Positions 1 to 8,482 of a stretch of DNA of 64,000 bases are shown piece by piece. Source of the DNA: Pseudomonadota bacterium (GTDB lineage Bacteria; Pseudomonadota; Gammaproteobacteria; Steroidobacterales; Steroidobacteraceae); the NCBI GenBank assembly GCA_018241505.1, contig JAFEDS010000033.1:1-64000 (forward strand), given 5' to 3'. Numbering within the stretch: the stretch's first letter is position 1; every line of letters starts with the position of its first letter. The notes under the pieces are model-generated. The model was not told the DNA's origin. It was given only the letters and a program-made list of their open reading frames with translations, and searched no databases. The position numbers and the translations under genes were made by a program.

Positions 1-755
1 GGTCCAATGGGAGGAAATCGTGCATTGAATATGCGATCGCCAAAGGGTCGAAAATAGGGATCCGGCTACGGGCGTTGCACTTGGCATCCCGTTATGTCGG
101 ACTGTTCGCGATCGCGGGCATATACCTCACGCAGTGATACAAATAGCATCGACGAGCAGTATCTCGTCGCACAGAGGACATCTCTGTAGCGAGATTTCCT
201 GTTTTCCGAGCCGGTCCTGTGGCAAACAGAATGGCGTGTTCGAATCCGATAACAGGCAATTCTGCCGTTCCGAAATACATCTGGCACGTTTAGCAAAGCG
301 CTTCGTCTCGGAGCGCGTCACAATAATTCCGGGCGGGCCTTCTCGCTGCAGGTCTGGGCAGGACATCGCGCGCGTCGAAGTTCTCGGCGAATGCAGCGGC
401 GTGGTCCATGACGCGCGCTGTGCTGAAGAAGTACTCCACTCCCAGTGGCGGTTGTTCAGAGTGGTTAATCGCCGGCCAGCCGCCGTGCTGCTCGACCAAG
501 GTTCGCAGACGAGTCAGCGAGAGTCCAGTCCAAAACTAAAAAGTTTTCCGCCGCGCGCCAAGGCGCACCATCGACAACGCCAGGTAGTCGGGAGCGGTCG
601 TTGGGTTCGTGCTACGGCTATTATGTTGGATGAAGTAGCCAATACCGCTGGTGCTTGAGCGCGTTTACAGCTCACCTGCAATTCTCAGTGATAGTGAACC
701 GTAACAGCGCAGTTCGCCAGACTCGGGTTTGGGTATCCGGTGCGTTCGCGCCGAC
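1..755. other. Left-edge stretch without a confident gene
   Basis: No open frame here resembles a known family. Two minus-strand frames look faintly gene-like. One ends at 290 and reads LVEQHGGWPAINHSEQPP near its start. The other, 366 to 127, holds a CPLC pair suggestive of a zinc knuckle. Both are short, sit in different frames and could be pieces of one decayed gene next to the mobilization genes. The plus-strand frame 134-658 has no recognisable domain. Confidence 0.4.
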
Positions 756-2528
756 CTACAGCGGCCTCTTTGGCGCACGTCTGCGCGGGCGAGGGGTGGT
801 CGTGGTCAACGAAGGCGGAGTTCCGTGCACATCGCCAAAACTTGAGTTCCCAGCCTCGACCGTCGGAGGAGCAGCCTCTTGCGCGTCTTGCCTTTGTGCT
901 TGCGCCCGCGGTATGTCCGGATACCTGACCGGCACGAGCCTGACTCGCATCCAATCCGGCACCGAAGCCATCTTCAAAAACCCCTCCAGATCAGCCAACC
1001 GCTCAATCTCCGACACCATAACCGCCGGCTCAATCCTCACCTGTTCGCTCTTCGTAATAGACTCAAACCACTCCGTCACCCGTCGAGAAATCGATCGAGC
1101 CACATGCAACACCTCCCGCTGCCCGATCAATTTCGAGGCGAACTCCGATGTCCCTCCACGCTCGCTCGCGGAGCATCGCAATATCAAGGTGTTACCACAG
1201 TTTTCAACAATCGTGTCCGCCGACGCCTTCCCATACGTACCTGACACATGGGCAATCGACTGGAATCCAATGACGGCGCGCCCGCCAAATTTCCGCAAAC
1301 GCGCCAGAGCATCTTTCAACCCATCGATCTCGCCCAGTGCGTCCAGCTCATCCACTACGAACCACAGTCGTTGATCACCCTCCCGCCGGTCCATGGCCTC
1401 GAAAATGGCAATTCGCATCCACGCGGAAATGACGGACCGGAGCGCGGCGATTTCTCCGGCTTTGTATGGAATGAAGAGGGCGCCCCCTGCACCACCAGCG
1501 TGAGTAGCGGCACCGTTCCTTACCCAGTTCCGTACTGAGAAGGAAGGCGCCCGTTGCCGTGTGGTGTAGTAGAGAGCACGAACCGCCGTGATCGCCGTCC
1601 CTCGCACGGAGCCGAACATCCGCTCGTTTCCCGCTTCGAGTAATGGACCGGCCGTGGTCCCAGCTAGGAGCTTTCTCAGTTCCTCCACAGGCGCCTGGGT
1701 CAGGAAACGATATAGCTCCGCGTCGTCCGTCACTCCTAGCCCCAGTACTTGCTGTGTTACGGAAATGAAGAAGGTGCGGGCATGTTCACTCCACGTCCGG
1801 TCGGGATCGCCGCTGTCGGGAATCAATGAGCGAGCGAGCTGATCTACATCCTGATCTTTCGTTATCTCGGCTAGTGCATTCCACTTCACGGCTTCGGGCA
1901 TGAAGGGATTGAGAATCACATCGCCGCGAGTCTCGTTGTAGAAGTTGTTCAGATACCCGCCATCGGGATCGGCTATGACGGCCCGGTCGCCGCGGGCGAG
2001 GGCGGCATTCAGAATTTCGCGGATGGCCGTGCTCTTGCCGGTGCCGGTGGTACCGATGAATTTGAAGTGCTTCATTTCATCATCTTTGGCTATCGGTACT
2101 CCGGCGATTGAAAGTTGGCCCGGCTCGAGTCGACGGGTGGGGATTCCGGCTTCTTCCGGGGTTACGACCGCGCCCCGGCGGTGGGCGGAGCTGGGTTTGG
2201 AAGAACGAGTCAGTAAATAGGCGCTGCCGTACCCAATACAGATGGTGTTGAGAATGCCGCTGATGAGATCCATGAAACCTCCCTTTGGCAGCCCCGCTGC
2301 GTGGAGAATCACATGGAGCATCGTGTTGGCGATTCCAACTACGAGGACTCCCGGAATTGCCCAAAAAAGGGCCGACAGCAGTGTGGGCGTGGAAGCTTGC
2401 CTCTTGACCAAGCCCACAATCATCGGGACCAGGAAGATGAAATACGCTAGGAACAACCCCGGTGTGCCATGAGTGACTGCCGGGTGTGCGACTGGCAACT
2501 GTACGATTGGCATTGCTGCGATTGGCAT
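756..2528 (-). CDS. TraD/VirD4-like type IV coupling ATPase
   Basis: This 590-residue protein looks like a coupling protein that links a relaxase-DNA complex to a conjugation channel at the inner membrane. The first 105 residues hold about three hydrophobic segments, around 24-42, 52-77 and 88-105. A Walker A motif GTTGTGKST lies at 159-167 and a Walker B RLWFVVDELD at 387-396. The order matches the TraD/TrwB AAD-binding family (VirD4/FtsK superfamily). The C-terminal 60 residues are Pro/Thr/Arg-rich and probably disordered. It is third in a tight minus-strand set behind the relaxase at 3045 and the small gene at 2541. No mating-pair genes are in the window, so the set suggests an integrative mobilizable element or the edge of a larger one. 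Confidence 0.8.
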   Translation of the reverse strand: MPIAAMPIVQLPVAHPAVTHGTPGLFLAYFIFLVPMIVGLVKRQASTPTLLSALFWAIPGVLVVGIANTMLHVILHAAGLPKGGFMDLISGILNTICIGYGSAYLLTRSSKPSSAHRRGAVVTPEEAGIPTRRLEPGQLSIAGVPIAKDDEMKHFKFIGTTGTGKSTAIREILNAALARGDRAVIADPDGGYLNNFYNETRGDVILNPFMPEAVKWNALAEITKDQDVDQLARSLIPDSGDPDRTWSEHARTFFISVTQQVLGLGVTDDAELYRFLTQAPVEELRKLLAGTTAGPLLEAGNERMFGSVRGTAITAVRALYYTTRQRAPSFSVRNWVRNGAATHAGGAGGALFIPYKAGEIAALRSVISAWMRIAIFEAMDRREGDQRLWFVVDELDALGEIDGLKDALARLRKFGGRAVIGFQSIAHVSGTYGKASADTIVENCGNTLILRCSASERGGTSEFASKLIGQREVLHVARSISRRVTEWFESITKSEQVRIEPAVMVSEIERLADLEGFLKMASVPDWMRVRLVPVRYPDIPRAQAQRQDAQEAAPPTVEAGNSSFGDVHGTPPSLTTTTPRPRRRAPKRPL

Positions 2529-2540
2529 TTGATGGTCTCC

Positions 2541-3041
2541 CTATAAGCCGTGATCCATTCCGTCTTTTGTTTTGCTGCGATCCTCATCGAGACTGTTTGC
2601 GTCGGTTTGACTTTGTGCCTCGCGGTAGGCCTTCCAATTCTTAAGTGACTCTTCCGCCGTAGGGCCCAGGCCGTGGGTGGCTCGATACTCCCGCCAGTTT
2701 TTGAGAGAATCCTCAGGCGTTGGCGAGCGGGATGCCGTCGACTCTCGCTCCTTCTTGAGAGCTACCCGGTTCCGATAATTCACCCGCGCCTGCTCGCGCA
2801 ATTTCGCGCGCTCGGTCTCGCTCATGGATTGAAACCGGTCACGCCATCGTTCCCGACGTAACTCCAATCGGCTCTTCGTCGTGTTGTCGTCAACGCGCAC
2901 GAGTTTCCTCGACGACTCTCGGCGGCGCTGGTTGATCTCTTCTTTGTTTGTCCCGTATTTCTGACGACGGAGTTGATTCCGTTCGTCGCGATTGAGCGCG
3001 CCGTAGCGTATGGTCTTCGTGCGTTGGCTGTTTTCTCGCAT
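2541..3041 (-). CDS. Charged accessory protein between relaxase and coupling protein
   Basis: This 166-residue protein is very rich in Arg, Lys, Glu and Gln, with no membrane segment or signal peptide. Residues 1-100 are predicted mostly helical and basic, with many QLRRQK or RERWRDR type runs. The C-terminal third contains a direct duplication, PEDSLKNWREYRATHGLGPT followed by EESLKNWKAYREAQ. It sits 3 nt after the relaxase stop and 12 nt before the coupling-protein start, so it is co-transcribed with both. A DNA-binding or relaxosome accessory role is inferred from position and charge only. I do not recognise the family. Confidence 0.6.
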   Translation of the reverse strand: MRENSQRTKTIRYGALNRDERNQLRRQKYGTNKEEINQRRRESSRKLVRVDDNTTKSRLELRRERWRDRFQSMSETERAKLREQARVNYRNRVALKKERESTASRSPTPEDSLKNWREYRATHGLGPTAEESLKNWKAYREAQSQTDANSLDEDRSKTKDGMDHGL

Positions 3042-3044
3042 AGC

Positions 3045-3869
3045 CTACGATGCCAACAGTCGTTGCTTCCGAAGGACTCCGTCTAGCGCCTCGTTTCCCT
3101 TTGCGCGAGCTTCGGCGCGCTCTCTGTGTCTCGCGCGAATCTCATCCCCTGCACGTGTTCGTCCATGCTTCCTTTCGGCATAGAACACCTTCTGAGGCAG
3201 CGCAACGGTCGGATCGCGATTCAGCCCTTGCAGCCTGTAGCTGCGATGGTCGACACGATCGGTTATGCCAGCCTCCAACAAGGCGCCATTCGTGAGCTCG
3301 GCCCACCGCTCACGAATCCACAGCAGGTCGGTTTTCGATGGGCCGAGACCCCGTGCTCGCCGCTCAGTGCCGGATAGATCAAGAATGGTTCGCGTCCCCA
3401 GTCCCTTTGGATTGACTTCCCGAGTGGTCATTAGGAGATGCGCATGGTGGTGACGTTCATCGCTGCCTGCTCGTGGCTCATGGACCGCAAAGTCGACAGC
3501 GCCTCGGTACTTCGCTGCGAGCTCCACAGCAAATCTCCTGGCCAGCTCCGTACGCTTCGCCGCGCTGATCTCCGGCGGAAGAATCACCAGTACCTCTCGG
3601 CCCAGGCGCGAATTCCGGCGAGTGCCGGCCTTTTCCGCCGCGTTCCATAGCTTCGCTCGGTCACGGGCCCATTCCGTGTTCGGGTCCTTAGCCATGCCCT
3701 CGGGGAGGATGATTTCGCTATGAACGATGTCCTTCCGATCCGAGTAGTTGTACGACTCGCTGGTGCGTTCATCGCGGATCCGCTCGCCCGCGCGATATGC
3801 AGCCGCTCGAGTGATGCGGCTGCCCTTTGCCCGGGAAAAGATTTTCACCAACAGGAAATACTTCGCCAA
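3045..3869 (-). CDS. MobA/MobL-family relaxase
   Basis: This 274-residue protein matches the MobA/MobL relaxase family, which nicks one strand at an origin of transfer and stays attached through a tyrosine. The N-terminus MAKYFLLVKIFSRAKGSRI leads into AAAYRAGERI, where Tyr25 is a plausible nucleophile. A metal-binding histidine cluster HHHAH lies at 140-144. The helicase or primase extension of larger family members is absent, and the protein ends in a basic tail. The start is TTG, supported by GGAGGGG about 8 nt upstream. It heads the minus-strand operon with the 2541 and 756 genes. The RIT element sits 127 bp upstream of its start and may separate it from its promoter or oriT. Confidence 0.8.
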   Translation of the reverse strand: MAKYFLLVKIFSRAKGSRITRAAAYRAGERIRDERTSESYNYSDRKDIVHSEIILPEGMAKDPNTEWARDRAKLWNAAEKAGTRRNSRLGREVLVILPPEISAAKRTELARRFAVELAAKYRGAVDFAVHEPRAGSDERHHHAHLLMTTREVNPKGLGTRTILDLSGTERRARGLGPSKTDLLWIRERWAELTNGALLEAGITDRVDHRSYRLQGLNRDPTVALPQKVFYAERKHGRTRAGDEIRARHRERAEARAKGNEALDGVLRKQRLLAS

Positions 3870-3995
3870 GCGATTCGCCCCTCCATGGCTCCTGCGCGCT
3901 CGAGTCAGTGCGACCGGTGTTGTATCACCGTGAGATTCCGTTCATTGAATGTCGGTGTTGTTAGGATAGGAGCGCCGCACGCACAGTCAAGGCTT

Positions 3996-4015
3996 ATTAA
4001 TTGGGTATTTTTGGC
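3996..4015 (+). repeat. RIT left terminal inverted repeat
   Basis: ATTAATTGGGTATTTTTGGC is the exact reverse complement of 7616-7635. The match stops one base further out, at 3995 versus 7636. Confidence 0.9.
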
Positions 4016-4086
4016 AATAATAGAATCTGACGTGTCCTTCCTCTCTGCCCGAGCGCATACCGAATACCAACACACGGAGTTTCTGC

Positions 4087-4117
4087 CAAATTATGGGTGC
4101 GTTTCGATTATGGAAGG
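4087..4117 (+). repeat. RIT left subterminal repeats
   Basis: CAAATTATGG at 4087-4096 and ATTATGGAAGG at 4107-4117 both occur inverted in the overlapping right-side copy at 7563-7576. These are plausible recombinase-binding sites inside the ends. Confidence 0.6.
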
Positions 4118-4239
4118 GTCGGGAGACTGCTCAGTCGGCAACAAGTGATTTTCAGGGGCTGGGCCTCCAAGCCCTCCTATTTGCTGTCCATAATTGCTGA
4201 TGCTCTCCTACAGATGGGAGTTCAACTAAGGAGAGCAGC

Positions 4240-5493
4240 ATGTCGGACTGTAGTTTTCCGTGGACAAAGAAGCCTGCGCTGGAGGATGCCCTTGTAGCGA
4301 CGAGTGGGGTTTTTGCCGAGTACCTGGCGAAGCACGGCTATTGTGCGGCAGTCACATTGAAGTACTCGAGTGCCGCGGCTCATTTTCTCTATTGGATTAA
4401 AGATCGGCGGTGCCGCATCTCGGATATCGACGAGACGCTGGTCGATCTTTTTGTCAGCCGGCATTTGTCTGCCTGGCGTTGCCCACCCACTATACGTCGC
4501 GGTGGCCGTGCGTCTGTGCGGTACGCGCTCGTGCCGTTGCTGAAGATGCTCCGAGAGGAAGGTTGGATTGCTCCGATCGCGCCGCCACCCAGGAGCAGGG
4601 TCGAGGCAGAGCTGGTTGAGTTTGAGCGCCACCTACGAGAGGTCTGCGGCCTGGCTATTTCAACTCGCCGCGTCTATCTGCAGATCGTCCGAAGTATCTT
4701 GAGCGCGCATTTCAGTGCAAAGGCTTTCGATTTCACACAACTGACCGCACGTGATGTCCGTCGTGTTATCCAGCGACGCTTCTCCCACTGGCAACCTACT
4801 TCGCTGCGTTCGGTGGGAGTATCACTGCGCAGCTATTTCCGCTTCAAGGCCATCAACGGTGCCGCAGTTGATTCGTGCATGGCAGCTATCCCTCAGGTGG
4901 CGCGATGGCGCTTGGAAAGTCTTCCGGAGGTGCTCACCCCAGCCGAGGTGGCGCGTCTGTTAGCAGCATTTGATCGCACTTCGGCCAAAGGGCTCCGTGA
5001 CTATGCGATGGCACGTTGCTTGACGGATCTGGACCTTCGCGCCATCGAGGTCAGCCGGCTACAGCTGCAGGATGTCGATTGGAACCAAGGGACACTCGCG
5101 ATTCGCGGTAAGGGTCGCCGCGTGGATCTGATGCCCATGCCGAGGGAACTCGCCATCGCACTCGCTCAGTATCTACGTCACGGGCGCCCAACCAGCCACA
5201 GTCGCGCGCTGTTTCTGCGACGACGGGCGCCACGCGATCTGCCTCCAAAGACCAATGCGATCTACGCTGCACTCCTTGAGACTGCGCGTCGCTGCGGGCT
5301 GCAGGATCGCCTCAGCGGCACACGCCTCCTGCGGCATACGGTTGCCACTCGACTGGTGCAGCGCGGCGCCTCACTCAAGATTATCGCCGATCTCTTACGC
5401 CATCGCTGTTTGAACACGACGACGATCTACGCCAAGGTCGATTTGCCGGCGCTTGCGCGTGTGGCCCTACCGTGGCCGGGGAGGCGCCCATGA
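4240..5493 (+). CDS. ritA: Tyrosine recombinase, first RIT gene (RitA)
   Basis: This 417-residue site-specific recombinase has an N-terminal core-binding (SAM-like) region to about 220 and a C-terminal catalytic domain. Catalytic candidates are Arg267 (LDLRAIEV), Lys291 (RGKGRR), Arg365 (in TRLLRHT), His388 (LLRHRC) and Tyr397 (TTTIYAK). The His normally three residues before the second Arg is replaced by Arg362, a non-canonical box II. RIT elements always carry three different recombinases, so the enzymes probably act as a complex. The start is preceded by AAGGAGAG. The gene overlaps the next by ATGA at 5490-5493. Confidence 0.85.
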   Translation: MSDCSFPWTKKPALEDALVATSGVFAEYLAKHGYCAAVTLKYSSAAAHFLYWIKDRRCRISDIDETLVDLFVSRHLSAWRCPPTIRRGGRASVRYALVPLLKMLREEGWIAPIAPPPRSRVEAELVEFERHLREVCGLAISTRRVYLQIVRSILSAHFSAKAFDFTQLTARDVRRVIQRRFSHWQPTSLRSVGVSLRSYFRFKAINGAAVDSCMAAIPQVARWRLESLPEVLTPAEVARLLAAFDRTSAKGLRDYAMARCLTDLDLRAIEVSRLQLQDVDWNQGTLAIRGKGRRVDLMPMPRELAIALAQYLRHGRPTSHSRALFLRRRAPRDLPPKTNAIYAALLETARRCGLQDRLSGTRLLRHTVATRLVQRGASLKIIADLLRHRCLNTTTIYAKVDLPALARVALPWPGRRP

Positions 5494-6437
5494 GTGCACA
5501 TTGCACGATGCAGGACAAGGTCGCGACGTATCTGAGGGAACGTCACCAGGCGGGCTATAAAATGAGCGTGTTGGGATCACAGCTCAGGAGCTTTGCGCAC
5601 TTTGCTGACAATAGGGGCCATCGAGGTCCTCTCACCGTCGAACTGGCTCTGGACTGGGCGCGAGCCTCGCCCAGTAATACACGGCCGGGCGTAGCAGCGG
5701 GACGCTTAGCGCAGTTGCGAGCCTTCGCAAAATTCTGTCATGGACGGGACCCACGCAGTGAGATTCCGCCTGCGCAGTTCTTTGGCCCATACCTTCGACG
5801 CGTAACCCCTCACATCTACACCTCCCGGGAGGTTCGCTCCCTCATCAGCGCCGCCGCTGAGTGCCGGACGGTTGGATCCTTGCGCGCCCATAGCTACGCT
5901 ACCCTGTTTGGATTGCTCGCATCCACCGGTCTGCGACTATCGGAAGCCTTGGCCCTGGAACATCGTGACGTCGATCTCCAACAGGGGCTGCTACATATTC
6001 GGGTAGCGAAGTTTCACAAGGTCCGTTACGTACCGTTGCATCCCACTACCCGGCATGCCCTGCAGCGCTACGTGAGGCGATGCCAACGGCATATATCCAA
6101 CACAGCCACTCAGCGATTCTTTATCGGTCATGCAGGCCGCCCTCTGAGTCTGCGCAGTGTTCAAAACGTGTTCGAGCGGTTGCGCGAGAAGCTCGGCTGG
6201 CGCTCTCGTGGCGGGCACTCATCCCCTCGCATACACGATTTGCGTTTTACCTTTATCTGCAGGCGGCTCGAGCGTTGGTATGCGCAAGGACTGGACATCG
6301 ATCAACTAATGCTGTCTTTATATACCTATGTCGGACACGTCGATGTCACCTCGACATACTGGTATCTCACGGCCACTCCTGAGCTGATGAGGCTTGCTGC
6401 TCGGCGCGCTCAGACGGTCATGGAGGGTGCCTCATGA
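5490..6437 (+). CDS. ritB: Tyrosine recombinase, second RIT gene (RitB)
   Basis: This 315-residue phage-integrase-family protein has catalytic candidates Arg149 (TGLRLSEAL), Lys174 or Lys177, His249 and Arg252 (IHDLRFTF), His283 (YVGHVDV) and a Tyr at 290-292 (TYWYL). The residue after the second Arg is Phe where many relatives have His. I chose ATG 5490, which overlaps the previous stop as ATGA and follows GGGGAGG. A GTG at 5472 would add six residues. The 3' end overlaps the third recombinase by 4 nt, so all three are translationally coupled and made together. Confidence 0.85.
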   Translation: MSAHCTMQDKVATYLRERHQAGYKMSVLGSQLRSFAHFADNRGHRGPLTVELALDWARASPSNTRPGVAAGRLAQLRAFAKFCHGRDPRSEIPPAQFFGPYLRRVTPHIYTSREVRSLISAAAECRTVGSLRAHSYATLFGLLASTGLRLSEALALEHRDVDLQQGLLHIRVAKFHKVRYVPLHPTTRHALQRYVRRCQRHISNTATQRFFIGHAGRPLSLRSVQNVFERLREKLGWRSRGGHSSPRIHDLRFTFICRRLERWYAQGLDIDQLMLSLYTYVGHVDVTSTYWYLTATPELMRLAARRAQTVMEGAS

Positions 6438-7438
6438 GCGCTCCACTGACTGCGACCTTCGGCTCCTTGCTACAACAGTTCTTCGTCGAGCGCATGATCC
6501 AGCAGCGCCACGCGAGTGTCAGGACTATAGAGGCCTATCGCGACAGCTTCCGCCTGCTCCTTGCCTTCGCGCGGCAGCGTTTGCACAAGCGTCCCGCCGC
6601 TGTGGCGCTCGAGGATTTGAGCGCCTCTTTCATTCTGCAGTTTCTCGAGCATCTTGAGACTAATCGTCGCAATAGCGTCCGCAGCCGTAATGCGCGCTTC
6701 GCCGCCATTCGCTCCTTCATGCACTATGTTGGCTTCAAGGAGCCTGCGGCCTTAGCTTTGGTGCGTTCGGTGCTCGCAATTCCGATGAAGCGATTCGATC
6801 GGCCTCTCATCGGGTTTCTCTCCCGCGAGCACATGCAGGCGATCCTCAACGCTCCCAGTCCAGTGACTTGGTGCGGTCAACGCGACCGAGTCATGCTGGC
6901 CACTCTCTACAATACCGGTGCCCGCGTCTGCGAGCTCATCGGTATGCGCGTGGCCGATCTCTCCTTTGAGTCAGGTCCGGCAATTCACATCCGGGGAAAG
7001 GGACGAAAGGAGCGTTCAGTTCCGTTGTGGCCCAGCACCGCAAAGCAGCTCAGAGGCTGGCTATTGCAGTATCCGCGCGAGCCACATGAGCCGCTCTTTA
7101 TCAACCGCTCCGGCGGCGCGCTCACCCGGGTCGGCATTACCGAGCGACTCAAGATCGCCGCCGGTAGCATCACCCACCAGCATCCACACTGGGCTAAAAA
7201 ACGGATCTCGCCCCATGTGGTTCGTCATTCCTTGGCGATGCATCTTCTGCAGTCCGGCGTTGACATCACGGTCATCGCGCTGTGGCTCGGACACGAGAGT
7301 CCTGTTACCACGCACATGTATGTGGAAGCGGATCTTCAGATGAAACAGCGCGCGCTAGACTCGCTCCGAGCCCCGCGCAGTCCGTCCACGCGTTACCGTC
7401 CGCCAGATCAGTTACTTCGGTTCCTGCAAAGTCTGTAA
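6434..7438 (+). CDS. ritC: Tyrosine recombinase, third RIT gene (RitC)
   Basis: This 334-residue tyrosine recombinase has the full canonical catalytic set: Arg164 (TGARVCEL), Lys189 (RGKGRK), His261 and Arg264 (SPHVVRH), His287 (LGHESP) and Tyr296 (THMYVEAD). It is the most XerC/D-like of the three and the only one with an unmodified box II. The start overlaps the previous stop as ATGA. After its stop about 175 bp remain to the element end. This holds the subterminal repeats and the terminal hairpin and shows no further ORF. Confidence 0.87.
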   Translation: MSAPLTATFGSLLQQFFVERMIQQRHASVRTIEAYRDSFRLLLAFARQRLHKRPAAVALEDLSASFILQFLEHLETNRRNSVRSRNARFAAIRSFMHYVGFKEPAALALVRSVLAIPMKRFDRPLIGFLSREHMQAILNAPSPVTWCGQRDRVMLATLYNTGARVCELIGMRVADLSFESGPAIHIRGKGRKERSVPLWPSTAKQLRGWLLQYPREPHEPLFINRSGGALTRVGITERLKIAAGSITHQHPHWAKKRISPHVVRHSLAMHLLQSGVDITVIALWLGHESPVTTHMYVEADLQMKQRALDSLRAPRSPSTRYRPPDQLLRFLQSL

Positions 7439-7562
7439 TTATGGAATCCCTCTCAGCCGCATCAATTCATCCTGCAGCCACGACGATTTGACCGGTCAAC
7501 GCAGATCAGCGGGCGCCGCCGGCCGAAACAAACCGGCGGCGCTTGTTACTGTTGGAATAGAA

Positions 7563-7576
7563 CCTTCCATAATTTG
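7563..7576 (-). repeat. RIT right subterminal repeats
   Basis: CCTTCCATAAT (7563-7573) and the overlapping CCATAATTTG (7567-7576) are inverted copies of the left subterminal pair at 4087-4117. On the left the two motifs are separate; on the right they are merged. Confidence 0.6.
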
Positions 7577-7590
7577 CAGGCAACGATAAT

Positions 7591-7620
7591 TTGGCTTATA
7601 GGAAACATTCCATAAGCCAA
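7591..7620. repeat. Hairpin abutting the RIT right end
   Basis: TTGGCTTAT at 7591-7599 pairs with ATAAGCCAA at 7612-7620, extended by GGA/TCC past one unpaired A. The loop is about 5 nt. The right arm overlaps the inner end of the terminal repeat. Confidence 0.6.
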
Positions 7621-7635
7621 AAATACCCAATTAAT
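7616..7635 (-). repeat. RIT right terminal inverted repeat
   Basis: GCCAAAAATACCCAATTAAT is the exact inverse of 3996-4015. It marks the right boundary of the element. Confidence 0.9.
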
Positions 7636-7711
7636 CACTGATGACAAATGCCGCTGCAGGGCGCAAGTTGTCTCCAGGGAAGGTTAGCTGACCACGGAAG
7701 AGGATCCGACG

Positions 7712-7996
7712 ATGGAAGAGGACGCCGAAGCCTTGGAGAAGATGTATGCGGACATCCTGAGCGTGTATCCGCCCGGCCCGATGCGAGCCTTCTGGCTCGC
7801 TCAACTGCGACGAGCGGCCCTGCTGACCCGCTGCCCGCACTGGCCTCTGGGCCGCGAGCAATTCCTGATGAGCCTCTGTGATCCTTCACCCCGATCCGGC
7901 GGGACGGCTCTCAGCATCGCTGGCCAGTCGCGACCTGCCGGCCACACGCCGGCGCGGGGGTCGGTCACGAGCTGTGCCGTGTTCGGGAGGCGGTGA
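7712..7996 (+). CDS. Small unrecognised ORF right of the RIT element
   Basis: This frame encodes 94 residues starting MEEDAEALEKMYADILSVYP. The first 55 residues look protein-like (acidic start, then PMRAFWLAQLRRAALLTRC). The last 35 are low-complexity and may be read past a frameshift. It may be a fragment of the mobile element interrupted by the RIT insertion. I recognise no domain. The upstream GGAAGAGGA could serve as a ribosome site. Confidence 0.3.
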   Translation: MEEDAEALEKMYADILSVYPPGPMRAFWLAQLRRAALLTRCPHWPLGREQFLMSLCDPSPRSGGTALSIAGQSRPAGHTPARGSVTSCAVFGRR

Positions 7997-8018
7997 CCGC
8001 GGCCAAATGGACCCCCCC

Positions 8019-8050
8019 AAAAAAAATCGCCCCGGTTTTTACCCGGGGCG
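8019..8050 (-). terminator. Intrinsic terminator, minus strand
   Basis: CGCCCCGG at 8028-8035 pairs with CCGGGGCG at 8043-8050. Read on the minus strand the hairpin is followed by eight T (A-run 8019-8026). It would end a leftward transcript from about 8050-8480. Confidence 0.7.
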
Positions 8051-8482
8051 TCGGTCGCTTGCTTGTGTGTGGAGGAGCGTCTTGTTTTTATTATTCGAGG
8101 GCCTGGTGTCCGGTTTTGCATCCAGCGAATCCGAACCCATGCTTTCTTTTAAAACCCTAGCGTTCTGTTCTTCACCTCGCGGGTGTGTTTCCCGCTTGTG
8201 ATTGTTGTAATTGCAATGGCCGTGCCAGAGCCTCCGGCACCCCCTCCCATGTGACATGTTGTATCTGGGACGTGGTTCAAGTGTGACGCAATGCCCGGTA
8301 TGCAAGGCTTTCACCCCTGCCGCGGATCGGTCCGCGAGCTCCCACCGGGTCCGCGATCGGTCCGCCGATCAGGTGGTGTCAAGATCGTCGACACGTTTGC
8401 GCTCCATGCCCTCCCGCCCTACAGTGCCGCAGGGCACAAAGCATTGATCGCACAGTCGAATTTGGTTTTAACCGGGGTGTAA
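8051..8482 (-). other. Intergenic stretch, possible leftward untranslated RNA
   Basis: There is no convincing protein gene. The only minus-strand frame (8314 to 8039) ends inside the terminator stem, which is atypical for an mRNA. Two short inverted repeats lie here (GCGGG/CCCGC near 8177-8194 and GTGCC/GGCAC near 8223-8241), plus a repeated GATCGGTCCGC near 8325 and 8353. I looked for tmRNA, 6S, SRP and RNase P signatures and found none. The strong minus-strand terminator is the only reason to suspect a small RNA. Confidence 0.3.

Larger units (their letters stand above)
3996..7635 (+). mobile_element. RIT (recombinase-in-trio) element
   Basis: About 3.6 kb is bounded by perfect 20-bp inverted repeats at 3996-4015 and 7616-7635. 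Inside are three tyrosine recombinase genes in one direction, each overlapping the next by 4 nt. This is the defining layout of RIT elements. Subterminal repeats reinforce the ends: CAAATTATGG and ATTATGGAAGG near 4087-4117 recur inverted at 7563-7576. A hairpin (TTGGCTTAT / ATAAGCCAA, 7591-7620) abuts the right end. The outermost 6 bp, ATTAAT, are self-complementary, so they could be part of the repeat or a 6-bp target duplication. All three reading frames are intact, so the element may still be active. Confidence 0.85.

Noticed and set aside
134-658. 174-residue plus-strand frame at the left edge
   Set aside because: No recognisable domain, and overlapping minus-strand frames look at least as gene-like.
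8051-8482. tmRNA, 6S or SRP RNA as the source of the minus-strand transcript
   Set aside because: No tag-peptide frame, tRNA-like end, 6S bubble or SRP loop could be found by eye.
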